Assembly: GCF_004362195.1 (NCBI RefSeq)
Contig: NZ_SNWG01000001.1
Span: 806,001 to 870,000 of the forward strand
DNA length: 64,000 nt
From: Microbacterium sp. BK668
GTDB taxonomy: Bacteria; Actinomycetota; Actinomycetes; Actinomycetales; Microbacteriaceae
Direction of reading: 5' to 3'
Below, piece by piece: positions 28,572-37,129 of the stretch (positions are counted from its first letter, which is position 1; the number at the start of each line of letters is the position of its first letter). A model generated the notes under the pieces. The model ran no database searches. It saw only the letters and a list, made by a program, of their open reading frames with translations, and was not told the DNA's origin. The position numbers and the translations under genes are program-made.

Positions 28572-29771
28572 TCAGCGGCGCTCGAGGACGAACCGATCGC
28601 GTCCGGCCAGCACCCCCGTGGCGAGCTGCCCGATCATCACGACGAGCACGAGCACGAGGGGCGCGACCCACCCCCCGACCGCCGCGTGCACCCAGCCGAA
28701 CAGCACGGGGCCCAGCGCCGCCAGCACGTAGCCGACGGACTGGCCCATGCCCGACAGCGCGGCCGAGGCGTCGTGGTCGCGGGCGCGCTGGGCCATGAGG
28801 GTCAGGGTCATGCCGAGCGACGCGCCCGACGACAGGCCGATGAGCACGACCCAGAAGACGATCGCCCCGGGCGCTGCCATGAGCCCGAGGACCCCCACGA
28901 TCCCCAGGGTCGGGATGAGTGCGGGCACGAACCTCTCGACGCGTCCGCGCAGGACGAACGGCACGATGAGGGACCCTGCCAGCGAGAAGATCTGGTAGAT
29001 CATCACGTCGAAGCCCGCGACCACGGCGCTGCGGCCCGTCGAGACCGAGATCGACGCGAGCCACGTGAGCAGCATGTAGAAGGTGGATGCCTGGAACCCC
29101 ATGTATGCCGCGACCACCCAGGCGACCGGATCGGACCAGATGCCGGTGCGGCCCCGGTGCCGGCCGCTGCCGGCGGCATGCGGGGCTCCGCGCGTCGCCC
29201 ATCCCCAGGCGCCGATGGCGAAGGGCAGGAGGGCGAGGCCGATGACGAGGAGGGCGAATCGCCAGCCCGCCTCCCCGCCCGGGAGCTCGAGGTGGGAGAC
29301 GGGGACCGCGACGCCGGAGGCGATCGCCCCGACGCCGCCGAGGAGGGCCGTGTAGACCGCCATCATCGCCGGCACGCGCGCGGGGAAGTCGCGCTTGATC
29401 GCGGCGGGCATGAGGACGTTGACGATCGCGAGGGCCGCGCCGATGATGATCGTGCCGATCCAGAGGCTCGCCGTCGGGCCGGGGATCGAACGCACGACCG
29501 TGCCTACGGCGAGGACGACGAGCGACCATGTGACGGCACGCGACATCCCGAACCGCCGGCTCAGCTCGTGCGCGACCGGCGAGACCAGGGCCCACATGAG
29601 GAGGGGAACCGCGCCGAGCAGCCCGAGGAGGGTGGGCGAGAGCGAGGTCTCGTCGCCGATCTGTCCGAGCAGCGGCCCGACGGCCGTGATCGTGGGGCGC
29701 ATGTTCGCCGCGACGAGACACGTCGCGACGAGAAGCCCCGCGATCGCCGGCGCGCGCTTCCCTTCGCCCAT
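28572..29771 (-). CDS. MFS transporter, CynX/NimT-like
   Basis: A 399-residue membrane protein with twelve predicted spans. The N-terminal pattern (LLVATCLVAANMRPTITAVGPLLGQI) and the loop SPVAHELSRRFGMSRAV after the second span match the CynX/NimT group of the major facilitator superfamily. Members move small organic anions or drugs. Its place between couR and pobA suggests uptake of aromatic acids such as 4-hydroxybenzoate or hydroxycinnamates, though the usual aromatic MFS carriers belong to the AAHS group. TAGCAT at 29786-29781 lies 9 bases before the ATG, so the transcript may be leaderless. Confidence 0.8.
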   Translation of the reverse strand: MGEGKRAPAIAGLLVATCLVAANMRPTITAVGPLLGQIGDETSLSPTLLGLLGAVPLLMWALVSPVAHELSRRFGMSRAVTWSLVVLAVGTVVRSIPGPTASLWIGTIIIGAALAIVNVLMPAAIKRDFPARVPAMMAVYTALLGGVGAIASGVAVPVSHLELPGGEAGWRFALLVIGLALLPFAIGAWGWATRGAPHAAGSGRHRGRTGIWSDPVAWVVAAYMGFQASTFYMLLTWLASISVSTGRSAVVAGFDVMIYQIFSLAGSLIVPFVLRGRVERFVPALIPTLGIVGVLGLMAAPGAIVFWVVLIGLSSGASLGMTLTLMAQRARDHDASAALSGMGQSVGYVLAALGPVLFGWVHAAVGGWVAPLVLVLVVMIGQLATGVLAGRDRFVLERR

Positions 29772-29851
29772 AGGTATTGGATGCTACACCCTGGCCGTGG
29801 GGGCTGGACCGGGGGAGTGCCCCGCTTCGCGCCTCTGCTCGCCGGACCGGG

Positions 29852-31039
29852 TCAGGTGAGGCCCTCGAGCGGCCAGCCCGTGTAGGCCTCCGCGAGGTAA
29901 GCCCGACCGTGCTCCGACTCCACCACCGAGCGCAGCTCGCCGAGCTGGCGGCGACGGTCGAAGTCCGAGGCATCCGGTGCCACGTGGAGCATGCTCGTCA
30001 TCCACCACGAGAAGTGCTGCGCCTTCCAGATGCGGTGCAGCGCCTTCTCGGGGAACGCCTCGAGCGGGCGCGAGTCGTCCTCCAGCAGAAGCGCCCGCAG
30101 CGCCTTCTCGAGCACGACCACGTCGGCGACGGCGAGGTTCATGCCCTTCGCACCGGTCGGCGGCACGGTGTGCGCCGCGTCGCCGATGAGCGCGACGCGG
30201 CCTTTCAGCAGCTCGTGCGCGACGAAGCTGCGGAACCGCAGCACGTCGCGCTGGAAGATCGGCCCTTGCGCGAGCGTCGTGCCGGGCACGCGCTTCTGCA
30301 GCTCGTCCCACAGCTGCTCCTCGGAGTACGCGGCGGGGTCGGTGTCGGGGTCGCACTGGAAGTACATGCGCTGGACGGTCGCGCTCCGCTGGCTGATGAG
30401 TGCGAATCCATCGGGGGAGTTGCTGTAGATGAGCTCTTCGGAGCTCGGCGGAGCTTCGCAGAGGATGCCGAACCAGGCGAACGGGTACTCGCGGAAGTAG
30501 CCGCCGGTCGACGAGCCGCTCACGGCCGCGCGGGCGACGCTGCGCGAGCCGTCGGCGCCCACCACGAACTCGGCCTCGATCGTGAGGGTCCGGCCCTCGG
30601 CGTCGGTCGCGATCACGGCGGGCCGGTCGGTTCCCGCGCCCTCGACGCGCTGGGCGGTCACGCCGAAGCGGAGGTCCTGTCCGCCTGCGAGGCGTGCCCG
30701 GATGAGGTCTTTCAGCACCTCGTGCTGGGGGTAGAGGTAGACCGCGCGGCCGACGAGCGCGGCGAAGTCGATGCGGTAGCCCTCCCCGGCGAAGCGGAGC
30801 TCGATGCCCTCGTGGCGGCTGGCGGCCGTCACGACCCGATCGGACGCTCCGGACGACGAGAGGACGCCGACCGTGCCCTCCTCCAGGATGCCTGCGCGGA
30901 TCGTGTTCTCGATCTCCTCGCGCGTGCGCTGGTCGATCACGACGGACTCGATGCCCGCGTCGGCGAGCAGGTGCGACAGCAGCAGGCCGGCGGGGCCGGC
31001 GCCGATGATCGCGACGCGGGTCGTCACTGTGGCGGTCAT
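29852..31039 (-). CDS. pobA: 4-hydroxybenzoate 3-monooxygenase
   Basis: A 395-residue FAD monooxygenase that hydroxylates 4-hydroxybenzoate to protocatechuate. The FAD motif is GAGPAGLLLSHLLADAG, the DG motif VVGADGSRSVAR and the second FAD motif ALIGDAAHTVPPTGAKGMNLA. Length and the N-terminal VVIDQRTREEIENTIRAGILEEG segment match PobA. AAGGAGA lies 7 bases before ATG 31039. It feeds the pca genes beyond the two IclR genes, and it takes the 4-hydroxybenzoate made from p-coumarate by the cou operon. The adjacent minus-strand IclR gene 31308-32057 is a candidate regulator. Confidence 0.93.
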   Translation of the reverse strand: MTATVTTRVAIIGAGPAGLLLSHLLADAGIESVVIDQRTREEIENTIRAGILEEGTVGVLSSSGASDRVVTAASRHEGIELRFAGEGYRIDFAALVGRAVYLYPQHEVLKDLIRARLAGGQDLRFGVTAQRVEGAGTDRPAVIATDAEGRTLTIEAEFVVGADGSRSVARAAVSGSSTGGYFREYPFAWFGILCEAPPSSEELIYSNSPDGFALISQRSATVQRMYFQCDPDTDPAAYSEEQLWDELQKRVPGTTLAQGPIFQRDVLRFRSFVAHELLKGRVALIGDAAHTVPPTGAKGMNLAVADVVVLEKALRALLLEDDSRPLEAFPEKALHRIWKAQHFSWWMTSMLHVAPDASDFDRRRQLGELRSVVESEHGRAYLAEAYTGWPLEGLT

Positions 31040-31108
31040 TTCGCGTCTCCTTCGACGAGTGGATGCTGCGCTCCAGTGTGCTTCCGCCCGCGGGCGTCCG
31101 GACGGCGT

Positions 31109-31190
31109 GTTCCTGATGAACGGGAACGGGTTCCGCGGCGGCTCGACGTCGTCCCCTCCTCTCGCTTCGCTCGCTCGGGGACCGGGGCGG
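31109..31190. promoter_or_regulatory. pobA upstream region: GTTCC/GGAAC half-sites and a dispersed repeat
   Basis: Half-sites GTTCC (31109-31113), GGAAC (31123-31127) and GTTCC (31130-31134) form overlapping inverted repeats that could bind an IclR dimer pair. A copy of the dispersed repeat (CCCCTCCTCTCGCTTCGCTC, then GGGGACCGG) follows to 31190. The rest of 31040-31307 shows no gene. Confidence 0.4.
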
Positions 31191-31307
31191 GGCGGCGCGA
31201 GGCCCCTCTTCCGTCCCGTCCTCCCTTCCGCCCGAGGAGCGGATGCTGTGAGCCGCCGCATTCGCCTCCGCTCGCCGGATCTCCTCCGCTCGCAGGGTCC
31301 GCGCCGC

Positions 31308-32057
31308 TCAGCGGCCCGAGAGGACGGCGCGGATTTCGCGCGCAGCGCGGAGGAGCTCCGAGACCGCGACCTCGGGAGGCGTCTCGCGCGGAAGGACGAC
31401 CGAGAGCGCGGCGACGACCTCGCCGGTCTCGTCGCGCACCGGCACCGCGACCCCCGTCGACACCGACTCGACCGAGCCCGGCGCGACGACGAAGCCCGAG
31501 CGACGGATCGACGCCAGGACGCGGCGGAGGGACGAGGCATCCGTCATCGTGTCGGGAGAAAGGGCGGGGAGCGCGCCCGCGAGCACGCGCTCCTGCAGAG
31601 CAGGGTCGGCGTAGGCGAGCAGCACGAGACCCGACGAGGAGGCGTGGAGCGGGAGGCGGCCGGCGATGCGCGTGATGTTCGCCCCCGCCTCGGGGTGCGA
31701 GAGGCGCTCGAGGAAGAGAGCGGAGTCCTGCTCGAGCACGGCGAGCTGAGTGTGCTCGCGGACGCGCGCCTGGATGCGCTCCATGGACGGGAGCGCAGCC
31801 TGCCGAAGACGCAGGGCCCGCGAGCCGCGCAGGGCGAGCTCCCACAGGCGCAGGCCGAGCCGCACGCGGTGCTCGTGATCGCGGTCGAGGAGCCCCTCGG
31901 CGACGAGTTCGTCGACGAGGCGGTGCGCGGTGGACGAGGGGAGCCCGGCGCGACGGCCGATCTCGGACGCGGTCTGCACCGTCCGGTCGGCCGTGAATGT
32001 CTCGAGCACCCGCACGATGCGCTGCGTCATCGAGTCGCCCGACGGCGAGTTGGCCAT
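31308..32057 (-). CDS. IclR family transcriptional regulator (pob/pca region, first)
   Basis: A 249-residue regulator. Residues 10-70 form the IclR winged helix (SMTQRIVRVLETFTADRTVQTASEIGRRAGLPSSTAHRLVDELVAEGLL). The rest is the GAF-like effector domain (LPLHASSSGLVLLAYADP, VAPGSVESVSTGVAVPVRDETGEVVAALSVV). It is divergent from a second IclR gene across 116 bp and lies upstream of pobA on the same strand. PobR/PcaR proteins of this family control 4-hydroxybenzoate and protocatechuate genes, so control of pobA is likely but unproven. Confidence 0.87.
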   Translation of the reverse strand: MANSPSGDSMTQRIVRVLETFTADRTVQTASEIGRRAGLPSSTAHRLVDELVAEGLLDRDHEHRVRLGLRLWELALRGSRALRLRQAALPSMERIQARVREHTQLAVLEQDSALFLERLSHPEAGANITRIAGRLPLHASSSGLVLLAYADPALQERVLAGALPALSPDTMTDASSLRRVLASIRRSGFVVAPGSVESVSTGVAVPVRDETGEVVAALSVVLPRETPPEVAVSELLRAAREIRAVLSGR

Positions 32058-32173
32058 GGGCTCAGGATGCCACGCCCCTTCGCCCGGGCAGGGCGCGATT
32101 CGTCGTCGCTGCTCGGCTGCTCCGCTCGACGGCCGAGCAGGGACGGCGGGTAGCCTCGGAGGCGGGAGGACAC

Positions 32174-32941
32174 GTGGCCGACGAGGGAGAGGGAATGCTC
32201 GCCCGCGCGATGCGCGTGCTGCAGTGCTTCACAGACGACGAGCCCGCGCTCTCAGCCGCCCGGCTGGGCGAGCTGACGGGGCTGCCGAGCTCTTCCCTGC
32301 ACCGGCTGCTGGCGTCGTTGACCGAGTTCGGGCTCCTCACGCGGGCCGCGGGACACCGCTACACGATCGGCGTGCGGCTGTGGGAGCTCGGCGAGCTCTC
32401 GCCGCTGTCGCTGCACCTGCGAGAGACGGCCCTCCCGCACATGCTGAGGCTCTACGAGGCGACGGGCGAGAACGTCCACCTCGCGGTGCTCGACGCGCCG
32501 ACGCCCGACACCGCCTCGGCTCTCTACGTCGGGCGGCTCACCGGCACGGGTTCGATCCCGACGCTCAGCCGCATGGGCGGGCGGCATCCGCTGCACACGA
32601 CCGGGGTCGGCAAGGCCCTGCTCGCCACGCGCGACGCCCTGTGGCTCGAGCGGTACTTCGCCGCCCCCCTCGAGCGCGAGACGACGCACTCGATCACGTC
32701 GGAGCGGGAGCTGCGGCTCGACCTCGAGCGTACGCGGGCGCGCGGCTACGCGACGACCCACGAGGAGATGACCCTCGGAAACGTCTCGGTCGCCGCCGCC
32801 CTCGGCCCCGTCGACGGGCTCCCGCCCGCAGCGGTCGGCGTGGTGGTGCACCTGGAGCGGGCGGACGAGCGGCGCCTCGGGCCTCTCGTCGTACAGGCGG
32901 CGCGCGACATCCGTGCCGCCCTCCTCGCCGATTCCCGCTGA
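32174..32941 (+). CDS. IclR family transcriptional regulator (second, next to pcaH)
   Basis: A 255-residue IclR protein with the winged helix MLARAMRVLQCFTDDEPALSAARLGELTGLPSSSLHRLLASL and a full effector domain (PLHTTGVGKALLATRDALWLERYFAAPLE, VSVAAALGPVDGLPPAAVGVVVHL). Two starts are possible: GTG 32174 behind GGGAGGA, and ATG 32195 behind AGGGAGAGG; I took the longer. It shares an intergenic region with the first IclR gene and is followed 78 bp later by pcaH, so it is placed to regulate the pcaHG-BD-C operon. Confidence 0.85.
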   Translation: MADEGEGMLARAMRVLQCFTDDEPALSAARLGELTGLPSSSLHRLLASLTEFGLLTRAAGHRYTIGVRLWELGELSPLSLHLRETALPHMLRLYEATGENVHLAVLDAPTPDTASALYVGRLTGTGSIPTLSRMGGRHPLHTTGVGKALLATRDALWLERYFAAPLERETTHSITSERELRLDLERTRARGYATTHEEMTLGNVSVAAALGPVDGLPPAAVGVVVHLERADERRLGPLVVQAARDIRAALLADSR

Positions 32942-33019
32942 GCGGGATCGCTCCCGGGGATGCTCCGATCCCGGTGCGACCCTGAAGACGACCACGTGTG
33001 AACCGTCGAAGGGGACTTC

Positions 33020-33886
33020 ATGACCGTCGTCGAGTCCGATCCGAACAGCCAGGAGGCCTTCTCGTCCTCCGTCGTGCTCGAACAGACCGCGGCCGCGCCC
33101 GAGACGCTGCTCGCCTCGCACGACATGCCGTCGCAGGCCCGGATCACTCAGGAGATCCTCGACCTCCACGCCGACGCCGAGCGCCGCCTCGCCGCCGGCG
33201 AGCGGGTGCCGGCGACGCTCTACGACTTCGCGCCGTACCGCTCCAGCATCCTCCGCCATCCGACCAAGAACCCCCGCCTCGTCGACCCCGAGACCATCGA
33301 GCTGTGGTCTCCCGCGTTCGGGCAGCGCGACGTCGCACAGATCGAGTCGGATCTGACCCTGCAGCACAGGGGCGAGCCGCAGGGCGAGCGCATCACGATC
33401 GAGGGCCGCCTGCTCGACTCGTGGGGCCGTCCGCTGCGCAACCAGCTCGTCGAGATCTGGCAGGCCAACGCCGCGGGACGCTACATCCACCAGCGCGACC
33501 AGCACCCCGCGCCGCTCGACCCGAACTTCACGGGAGCCGGGCGGATCGTCACGACCGACGAGGGCTTCTGGAAGTTCACGACGATCAAGCCCGGTCCCTA
33601 TCCCTGGAAGAACCACATCAACGCGTGGCGTCCGGCGCACATCCACTTCTCGATCTTCGGCTCGGCGTTCACGCAGCGGATCATCACGCAGGTCTACTTC
33701 CCGGGCGACCCGCTCTTCCCGCTCGACCCCATCTACAACACGATCCGCAGCCAGAAGGACCGCGACCGCCTGATCGCGGCCTACGACCACGACCTCACGG
33801 TGCCCGAGTTCTCGATGGGCTACCGCTGGGACATCGTCGTCGACGGTCCCGACGCGACCTGGTTCGAATCCGAGGAGGGCGAGTGA
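33020..33886 (+). CDS. pcaH: Protocatechuate 3,4-dioxygenase beta subunit
   Basis: A 288-residue subunit carrying the Fe(III) site of the ring-cleaving dioxygenase, which opens protocatechuate to 3-carboxy-cis,cis-muconate. Iron ligands are visible as Tyr155 (GRYIHQ), Tyr194 (PGPYPW), His207 and His209 (RPAHIHFS). The N-terminal extension of about 40 residues is somewhat long for the family. GAAGGGGAC precedes ATG 33020. The alpha-subunit gene follows 66 bp later, and the two are expected to assemble as alpha-beta protomers. Confidence 0.95.
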   Translation: MTVVESDPNSQEAFSSSVVLEQTAAAPETLLASHDMPSQARITQEILDLHADAERRLAAGERVPATLYDFAPYRSSILRHPTKNPRLVDPETIELWSPAFGQRDVAQIESDLTLQHRGEPQGERITIEGRLLDSWGRPLRNQLVEIWQANAAGRYIHQRDQHPAPLDPNFTGAGRIVTTDEGFWKFTTIKPGPYPWKNHINAWRPAHIHFSIFGSAFTQRIITQVYFPGDPLFPLDPIYNTIRSQKDRDRLIAAYDHDLTVPEFSMGYRWDIVVDGPDATWFESEEGE

Positions 33887-33952
33887 TGCGGGCGGCGACG
33901 AGAAGCGACCGGTTCAGCCGGGCGAAGGATGAAAAGGACGGGGAGGCCTGAC

Positions 33953-34543
33953 ATGACCGCGCACGACTCCGCAGCCGCCCTCGCCGGCCGCCCGGCCAAG
34001 ACCCATGAGCCGACGTCAGGTCAGACGATCGGGCCGTTCTTCGCGTTCGGCCTCAACTATCCGAAGATGCACGAGGTCGCCTCCCCGCACTCGCCGGGCG
34101 CGATCGTGCTCGGCGGCACCGTCTACGACGGAGCGGGCAGCCCGATCCCCGACGCGTGCGTCGAGATCTGGGGCGCCGACGCCGACGGGTCGCTTCCGCG
34201 CGGCCGGGGATCCCGCCGGCGCGACGACCACACCTTCACGGGCTTCGGCCGCTCGCACACGAACGACGAGGGGCACTTCGAGTTCTGGACGCGCAACCCC
34301 GGCTCGATCGCCGGCGAGGCGCCGTTCTTCGCCGCCGTAGTCTTCGCGCGGGGGCTTCCGAACAAGCTGCACACCCGCATCTACCTCCCCGAGGACGCCG
34401 AGCGCCTCGCCGCCGATCCTCTCCTGTCGTCGCTCGACCAAAGCGAGCGCGCTACGCTCATCGCGACGCGCGGGGCCGACGGATCGCTGCACTTCGACAT
34501 CCGTCTGCAGGGCGATCGGGAGACGGTGTTCCTGACCTATTGA
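33953..34543 (+). CDS. pcaG: Protocatechuate 3,4-dioxygenase alpha subunit
   Basis: A 196-residue non-catalytic partner of PcaH. It keeps the beta-sandwich core (PTSGQTIGPFFAFGL, GGTVYDGAGSPIPDACVEIWGADADG, THTNDEGHFEFWT-like SHTNDEGHFEFWT, RGLPNKLHTRIYLPED) and lacks the Tyr/His iron set, as alpha subunits do. ATG 33953 is chosen for GGGGAGG 6 bases upstream. The next gene, the pcaB-pcaD fusion, begins 29 bp later. Confidence 0.94.
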   Translation: MTAHDSAAALAGRPAKTHEPTSGQTIGPFFAFGLNYPKMHEVASPHSPGAIVLGGTVYDGAGSPIPDACVEIWGADADGSLPRGRGSRRRDDHTFTGFGRSHTNDEGHFEFWTRNPGSIAGEAPFFAAVVFARGLPNKLHTRIYLPEDAERLAADPLLSSLDQSERATLIATRGADGSLHFDIRLQGDRETVFLTY

Positions 34544-34572
34544 CCGCGCGACTCCGGACGAAAGGGCCCATC

Positions 34573-36717
34573 GTGAGCGAGTCGCCCCTCGACGTCGGTC
34601 TGCTGACCCCCGTTGCCGTCGGCAACGACGATGCGGTGACGGATGCCGCGTTCCTCACCGCGCTCGTGCACGCCGAGGTCGCGCTCGTCCGAGCGTACGA
34701 GGCGGTCGGCACCGCGCCGCGAGGAACGGGCGACGCGCTGCAGGCGGCGCTCAACGAGGCGGCGCCGATCGATGCGGCGGCGCTCGCCGCGGCATCCGTC
34801 GCCGGAGGCAACCCCGTCATCCCGCTCGTCGCGCAGCTTCGGGAGCGCGTGCCGGCGGACGTGCGCGCGTGGGTTCACCGCGGCGCGACGAGCCAGGACG
34901 TCCTCGACACCGCGCTCGCCTTCGTCGCTCGCGACGCGTCGGACCTCGTGTCCGGGTCGCTGCGCGAGACGGTTCGGGCGCTCGAGCCCTTCGCCCGCGC
35001 GCACCGGGACGACGTGGCCGCGGCGCGCACACTCACGCAGCACGCCGTGCCCACGACCGTCGGGCTCCGAGCGGCGAACTGGCTGCGGGGCGTGCGCCGT
35101 GCCGAGGAGCGGGTGGATGCCGCGACCCGGGCTCTTCCCGCACAGCTCGGCGGTGCCGCCGGAACCCTCGCGTCGTTCGTCGCCGTCGCGGGCGCCGAGG
35201 CGGCCGGCCGTCTGCCGGGCGCCTACGCCGAGGCGCTGCGGCTCGCGACGCCCGAAAGTCCGTGGCACACGACCCGCTGGCCGATCACGGAGCTCGGCGA
35301 CGCCCTCGTGCAGGCGATCGACGCCGTCGGAGTGGTCGCCGCCGACGTCGCGACGCTCTCGCGCACCGAGATCGGCGAGCTGCGCGAGGGCTCGGGCGGA
35401 GGGTCGTCGGCGATGCCGCAGAAGCGGAACCCCGCGGCATCCGTCCTCATCCGCTCCGCCGCCATGCGCGCGCCCCAGCTCGGCGCGTCGCTCCACCTCG
35501 CCGCCGCGCTCGCGGTCGACGAGCGCCCCGACGGTGCGTGGCACGCCGAGTGGCCGACGCTGCGGGAGCTGCTTCGTCTCGCGCTCGGCGCGACGGCGCA
35601 GGCCGCGACGCTCGTGCGGGGGCTGCGGGTCGACGCCGACGCGGTCGCGCGCAACCTGGCGGAGACTGGCGGTCTCATCCTGGCCGAACGCCTCTCGATC
35701 GTGCTCGGCCCCGTCGTCGGGGCGAAGCGCGTCGCCCGCATCGTTCGTGCGGCGGGCGCGGGCGAAGACCTCGAGGCGCTCGTCGAGGAGGCGCTCGTCG
35801 AGGCCGGCACCTCGGCGGTCGACGTCGGGCCCCTGCTCGATCCAGCGAACTACACCGGCCTCGCGGGCGACCTCGTCGACCGCGTCGCCCCGCCCCATCC
35901 GGAGAACGAGGGAAACGTGAGCCTCCCGACCATCGCCCTCTCGAAACCCGCCGGACCCGACGGTGCGCCGCTGCTCGTGCTCGGAGCATCGCTCGGGACC
36001 TCGAGCGTCCTCTGGGAGGACGCCCTTCCGGCTCTCGCCGAGCGGTACCGCGTGGCGGTCCTCGACATGCCGGGCCACGGCGCCGCGCCGCCCACCCGGG
36101 AGCCGTTCACGATCGGAGCCATCGCCGACGCCGTGGCGCGCGCGATCGAGGAGCGGGGCGAGCAGCGCGTCCTCTACGCCGGGGTGTCGCTGGGCGGCGC
36201 CGTCGGCCTCGAGCTGCTGCTGCGGCATCCCGGGCTGGTGCGCGCCGCGGCGATCCTCGCGTCGGGAGCGAAGCTCGGCGAACCCCAGGGGTGGCGCGAC
36301 CGCGCCGCGCAGGTGCGCGCGCAGAGCACGTCGAGCCTCATCATCGCGTCGGCCCAGCGCTGGTTCGCGCCAGGGTCCATCGAGCGCAACCCCGTCATCA
36401 CCGGCCGCCTCCTGCACGCCCTGCAGGATACGGACGACGAGAGCTATGCCCTGTGCTGCGAGGCGCTCGCGGACTTTGACGTCAGGGAGCTGCTGCCCGA
36501 CATCGAAGTGCCCGTGCTGGCGGTGTGGGGAGCCCATGACGAGGTGACCCCCGAGCGCTCCCTGCGTCTGGTCGCTGAGGGCGTGCGGGACGGGCGCGCG
36601 GTCGGCCTCGCCGAGGCATCCCATCTGCCGCCCGCCGACGACGCCGTCGAGACGGCGGCGGTGCTGCTGCGGTTCTTCGACGAGATCACGGAAGGACGAA
36701 CGGATGCCGCGGCCTGA
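34573..36717 (+). CDS. Fused 3-carboxymuconate cycloisomerase / 3-oxoadipate enol-lactonase (PcaB-PcaD)
   Basis: One 714-residue open frame with two enzymes. Residues 1 to about 440 are PcaB, a fumarase-superfamily cycloisomerase with HRGATSQDVLDTA (102-114) and the signature GSSAMPQKRNP (277-287). Residues about 449-714 are PcaD, an alpha/beta hydrolase with nucleophile Ser539 in AGVSLGG, acid Asp in WGAHDEVTP and His in EASHLPP. The joining stretch is short (APPHPENEGN). Residue 449 is encoded by GTG 35917 preceded by GAGGGAAAC, the likely ancestral pcaD start, and no stop codon separates the parts. The two steps are not consecutive: PcaC acts between them and is encoded next, overlapping by 14 bp. 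Actinobacteria usually fuse pcaD to pcaC instead. Translation starts at GTG 34573. Confidence 0.9.
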   Translation: MSESPLDVGLLTPVAVGNDDAVTDAAFLTALVHAEVALVRAYEAVGTAPRGTGDALQAALNEAAPIDAAALAAASVAGGNPVIPLVAQLRERVPADVRAWVHRGATSQDVLDTALAFVARDASDLVSGSLRETVRALEPFARAHRDDVAAARTLTQHAVPTTVGLRAANWLRGVRRAEERVDAATRALPAQLGGAAGTLASFVAVAGAEAAGRLPGAYAEALRLATPESPWHTTRWPITELGDALVQAIDAVGVVAADVATLSRTEIGELREGSGGGSSAMPQKRNPAASVLIRSAAMRAPQLGASLHLAAALAVDERPDGAWHAEWPTLRELLRLALGATAQAATLVRGLRVDADAVARNLAETGGLILAERLSIVLGPVVGAKRVARIVRAAGAGEDLEALVEEALVEAGTSAVDVGPLLDPANYTGLAGDLVDRVAPPHPENEGNVSLPTIALSKPAGPDGAPLLVLGASLGTSSVLWEDALPALAERYRVAVLDMPGHGAAPPTREPFTIGAIADAVARAIEERGEQRVLYAGVSLGGAVGLELLLRHPGLVRAAAILASGAKLGEPQGWRDRAAQVRAQSTSSLIIASAQRWFAPGSIERNPVITGRLLHALQDTDDESYALCCEALADFDVRELLPDIEVPVLAVWGAHDEVTPERSLRLVAEGVRDGRAVGLAEASHLPPADDAVETAAVLLRFFDEITEGRTDAAA

Positions 36718-37120
36718 CGGGGACGGACTGACCGACGCCGAGCGGTGGGAGCAGGGCATGCGCGTCCGGCGGGCCGTGCTGTCGGACGAGCACGTGGACC
36801 GCTCGATCGCGAACACGACCGAGCTGACCGCGGACTTCCAGGACTTCATCACGCGCGTCGCGTGGGGCGACGTCTGGTCGCGCCCGGGTCTGGACCGCCG
36901 GTCGCGCTCCGTGGCAGTGCTGACGTCGCTCATCGCGCACGGGCATCACGAGGAGCTCGCGATGCATGTGCGAGCCGCGCTGCGCAACGGCCTCACGGTG
37001 GACGAGATCCGCGAGGTCATCCTGCAGTCCGCCGTGTACTCGGGCGTTCCCGCCGCGAACACCGCCTTCCGGATCGCCTCCCAGGTCCTCGCCGAGGCCG
37101 GCGACGCCTCGGGGCTCTAG
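36704..37120 (+). CDS. pcaC: 4-carboxymuconolactone decarboxylase
   Basis: A 138-residue AhpD-fold enzyme that decarboxylates 4-carboxymuconolactone to the enol-lactone used by PcaD. The family block VAWGDVWSRPGLDRRSRSVAVLTSLIAHGHHEELAMHVRAALRNGLTVDEIREVILQSAVYSGVPAANTAF is complete, including the proton-relay Glu and His. ATG 36704 lies inside the end of the pcaB-pcaD fusion (14-bp overlap) behind GAAGGACG. It is stand-alone here, in contrast to the pcaL (pcaD-pcaC) fusion common in related bacteria. Confidence 0.94.
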   Translation: MPRPDGDGLTDAERWEQGMRVRRAVLSDEHVDRSIANTTELTADFQDFITRVAWGDVWSRPGLDRRSRSVAVLTSLIAHGHHEELAMHVRAALRNGLTVDEIREVILQSAVYSGVPAANTAFRIASQVLAEAGDASGL

Positions 37121-37129
37121 GCTCGCCCC

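Noticed and set aside
34156..34573. Extended N-terminus of the pcaB-pcaD frame reaching back over pcaG
   Set aside because: The frame is open by chance upstream; GTG 34573 has GAAAGGG before it and starts where PcaB proteins start.
34537..36933. A 798-codon minus-strand frame opposite pcaB-pcaD
   Set aside because: Low-complexity Arg/Ala-rich shadow of a clear gene, with no ribosome site or recognisable motif.
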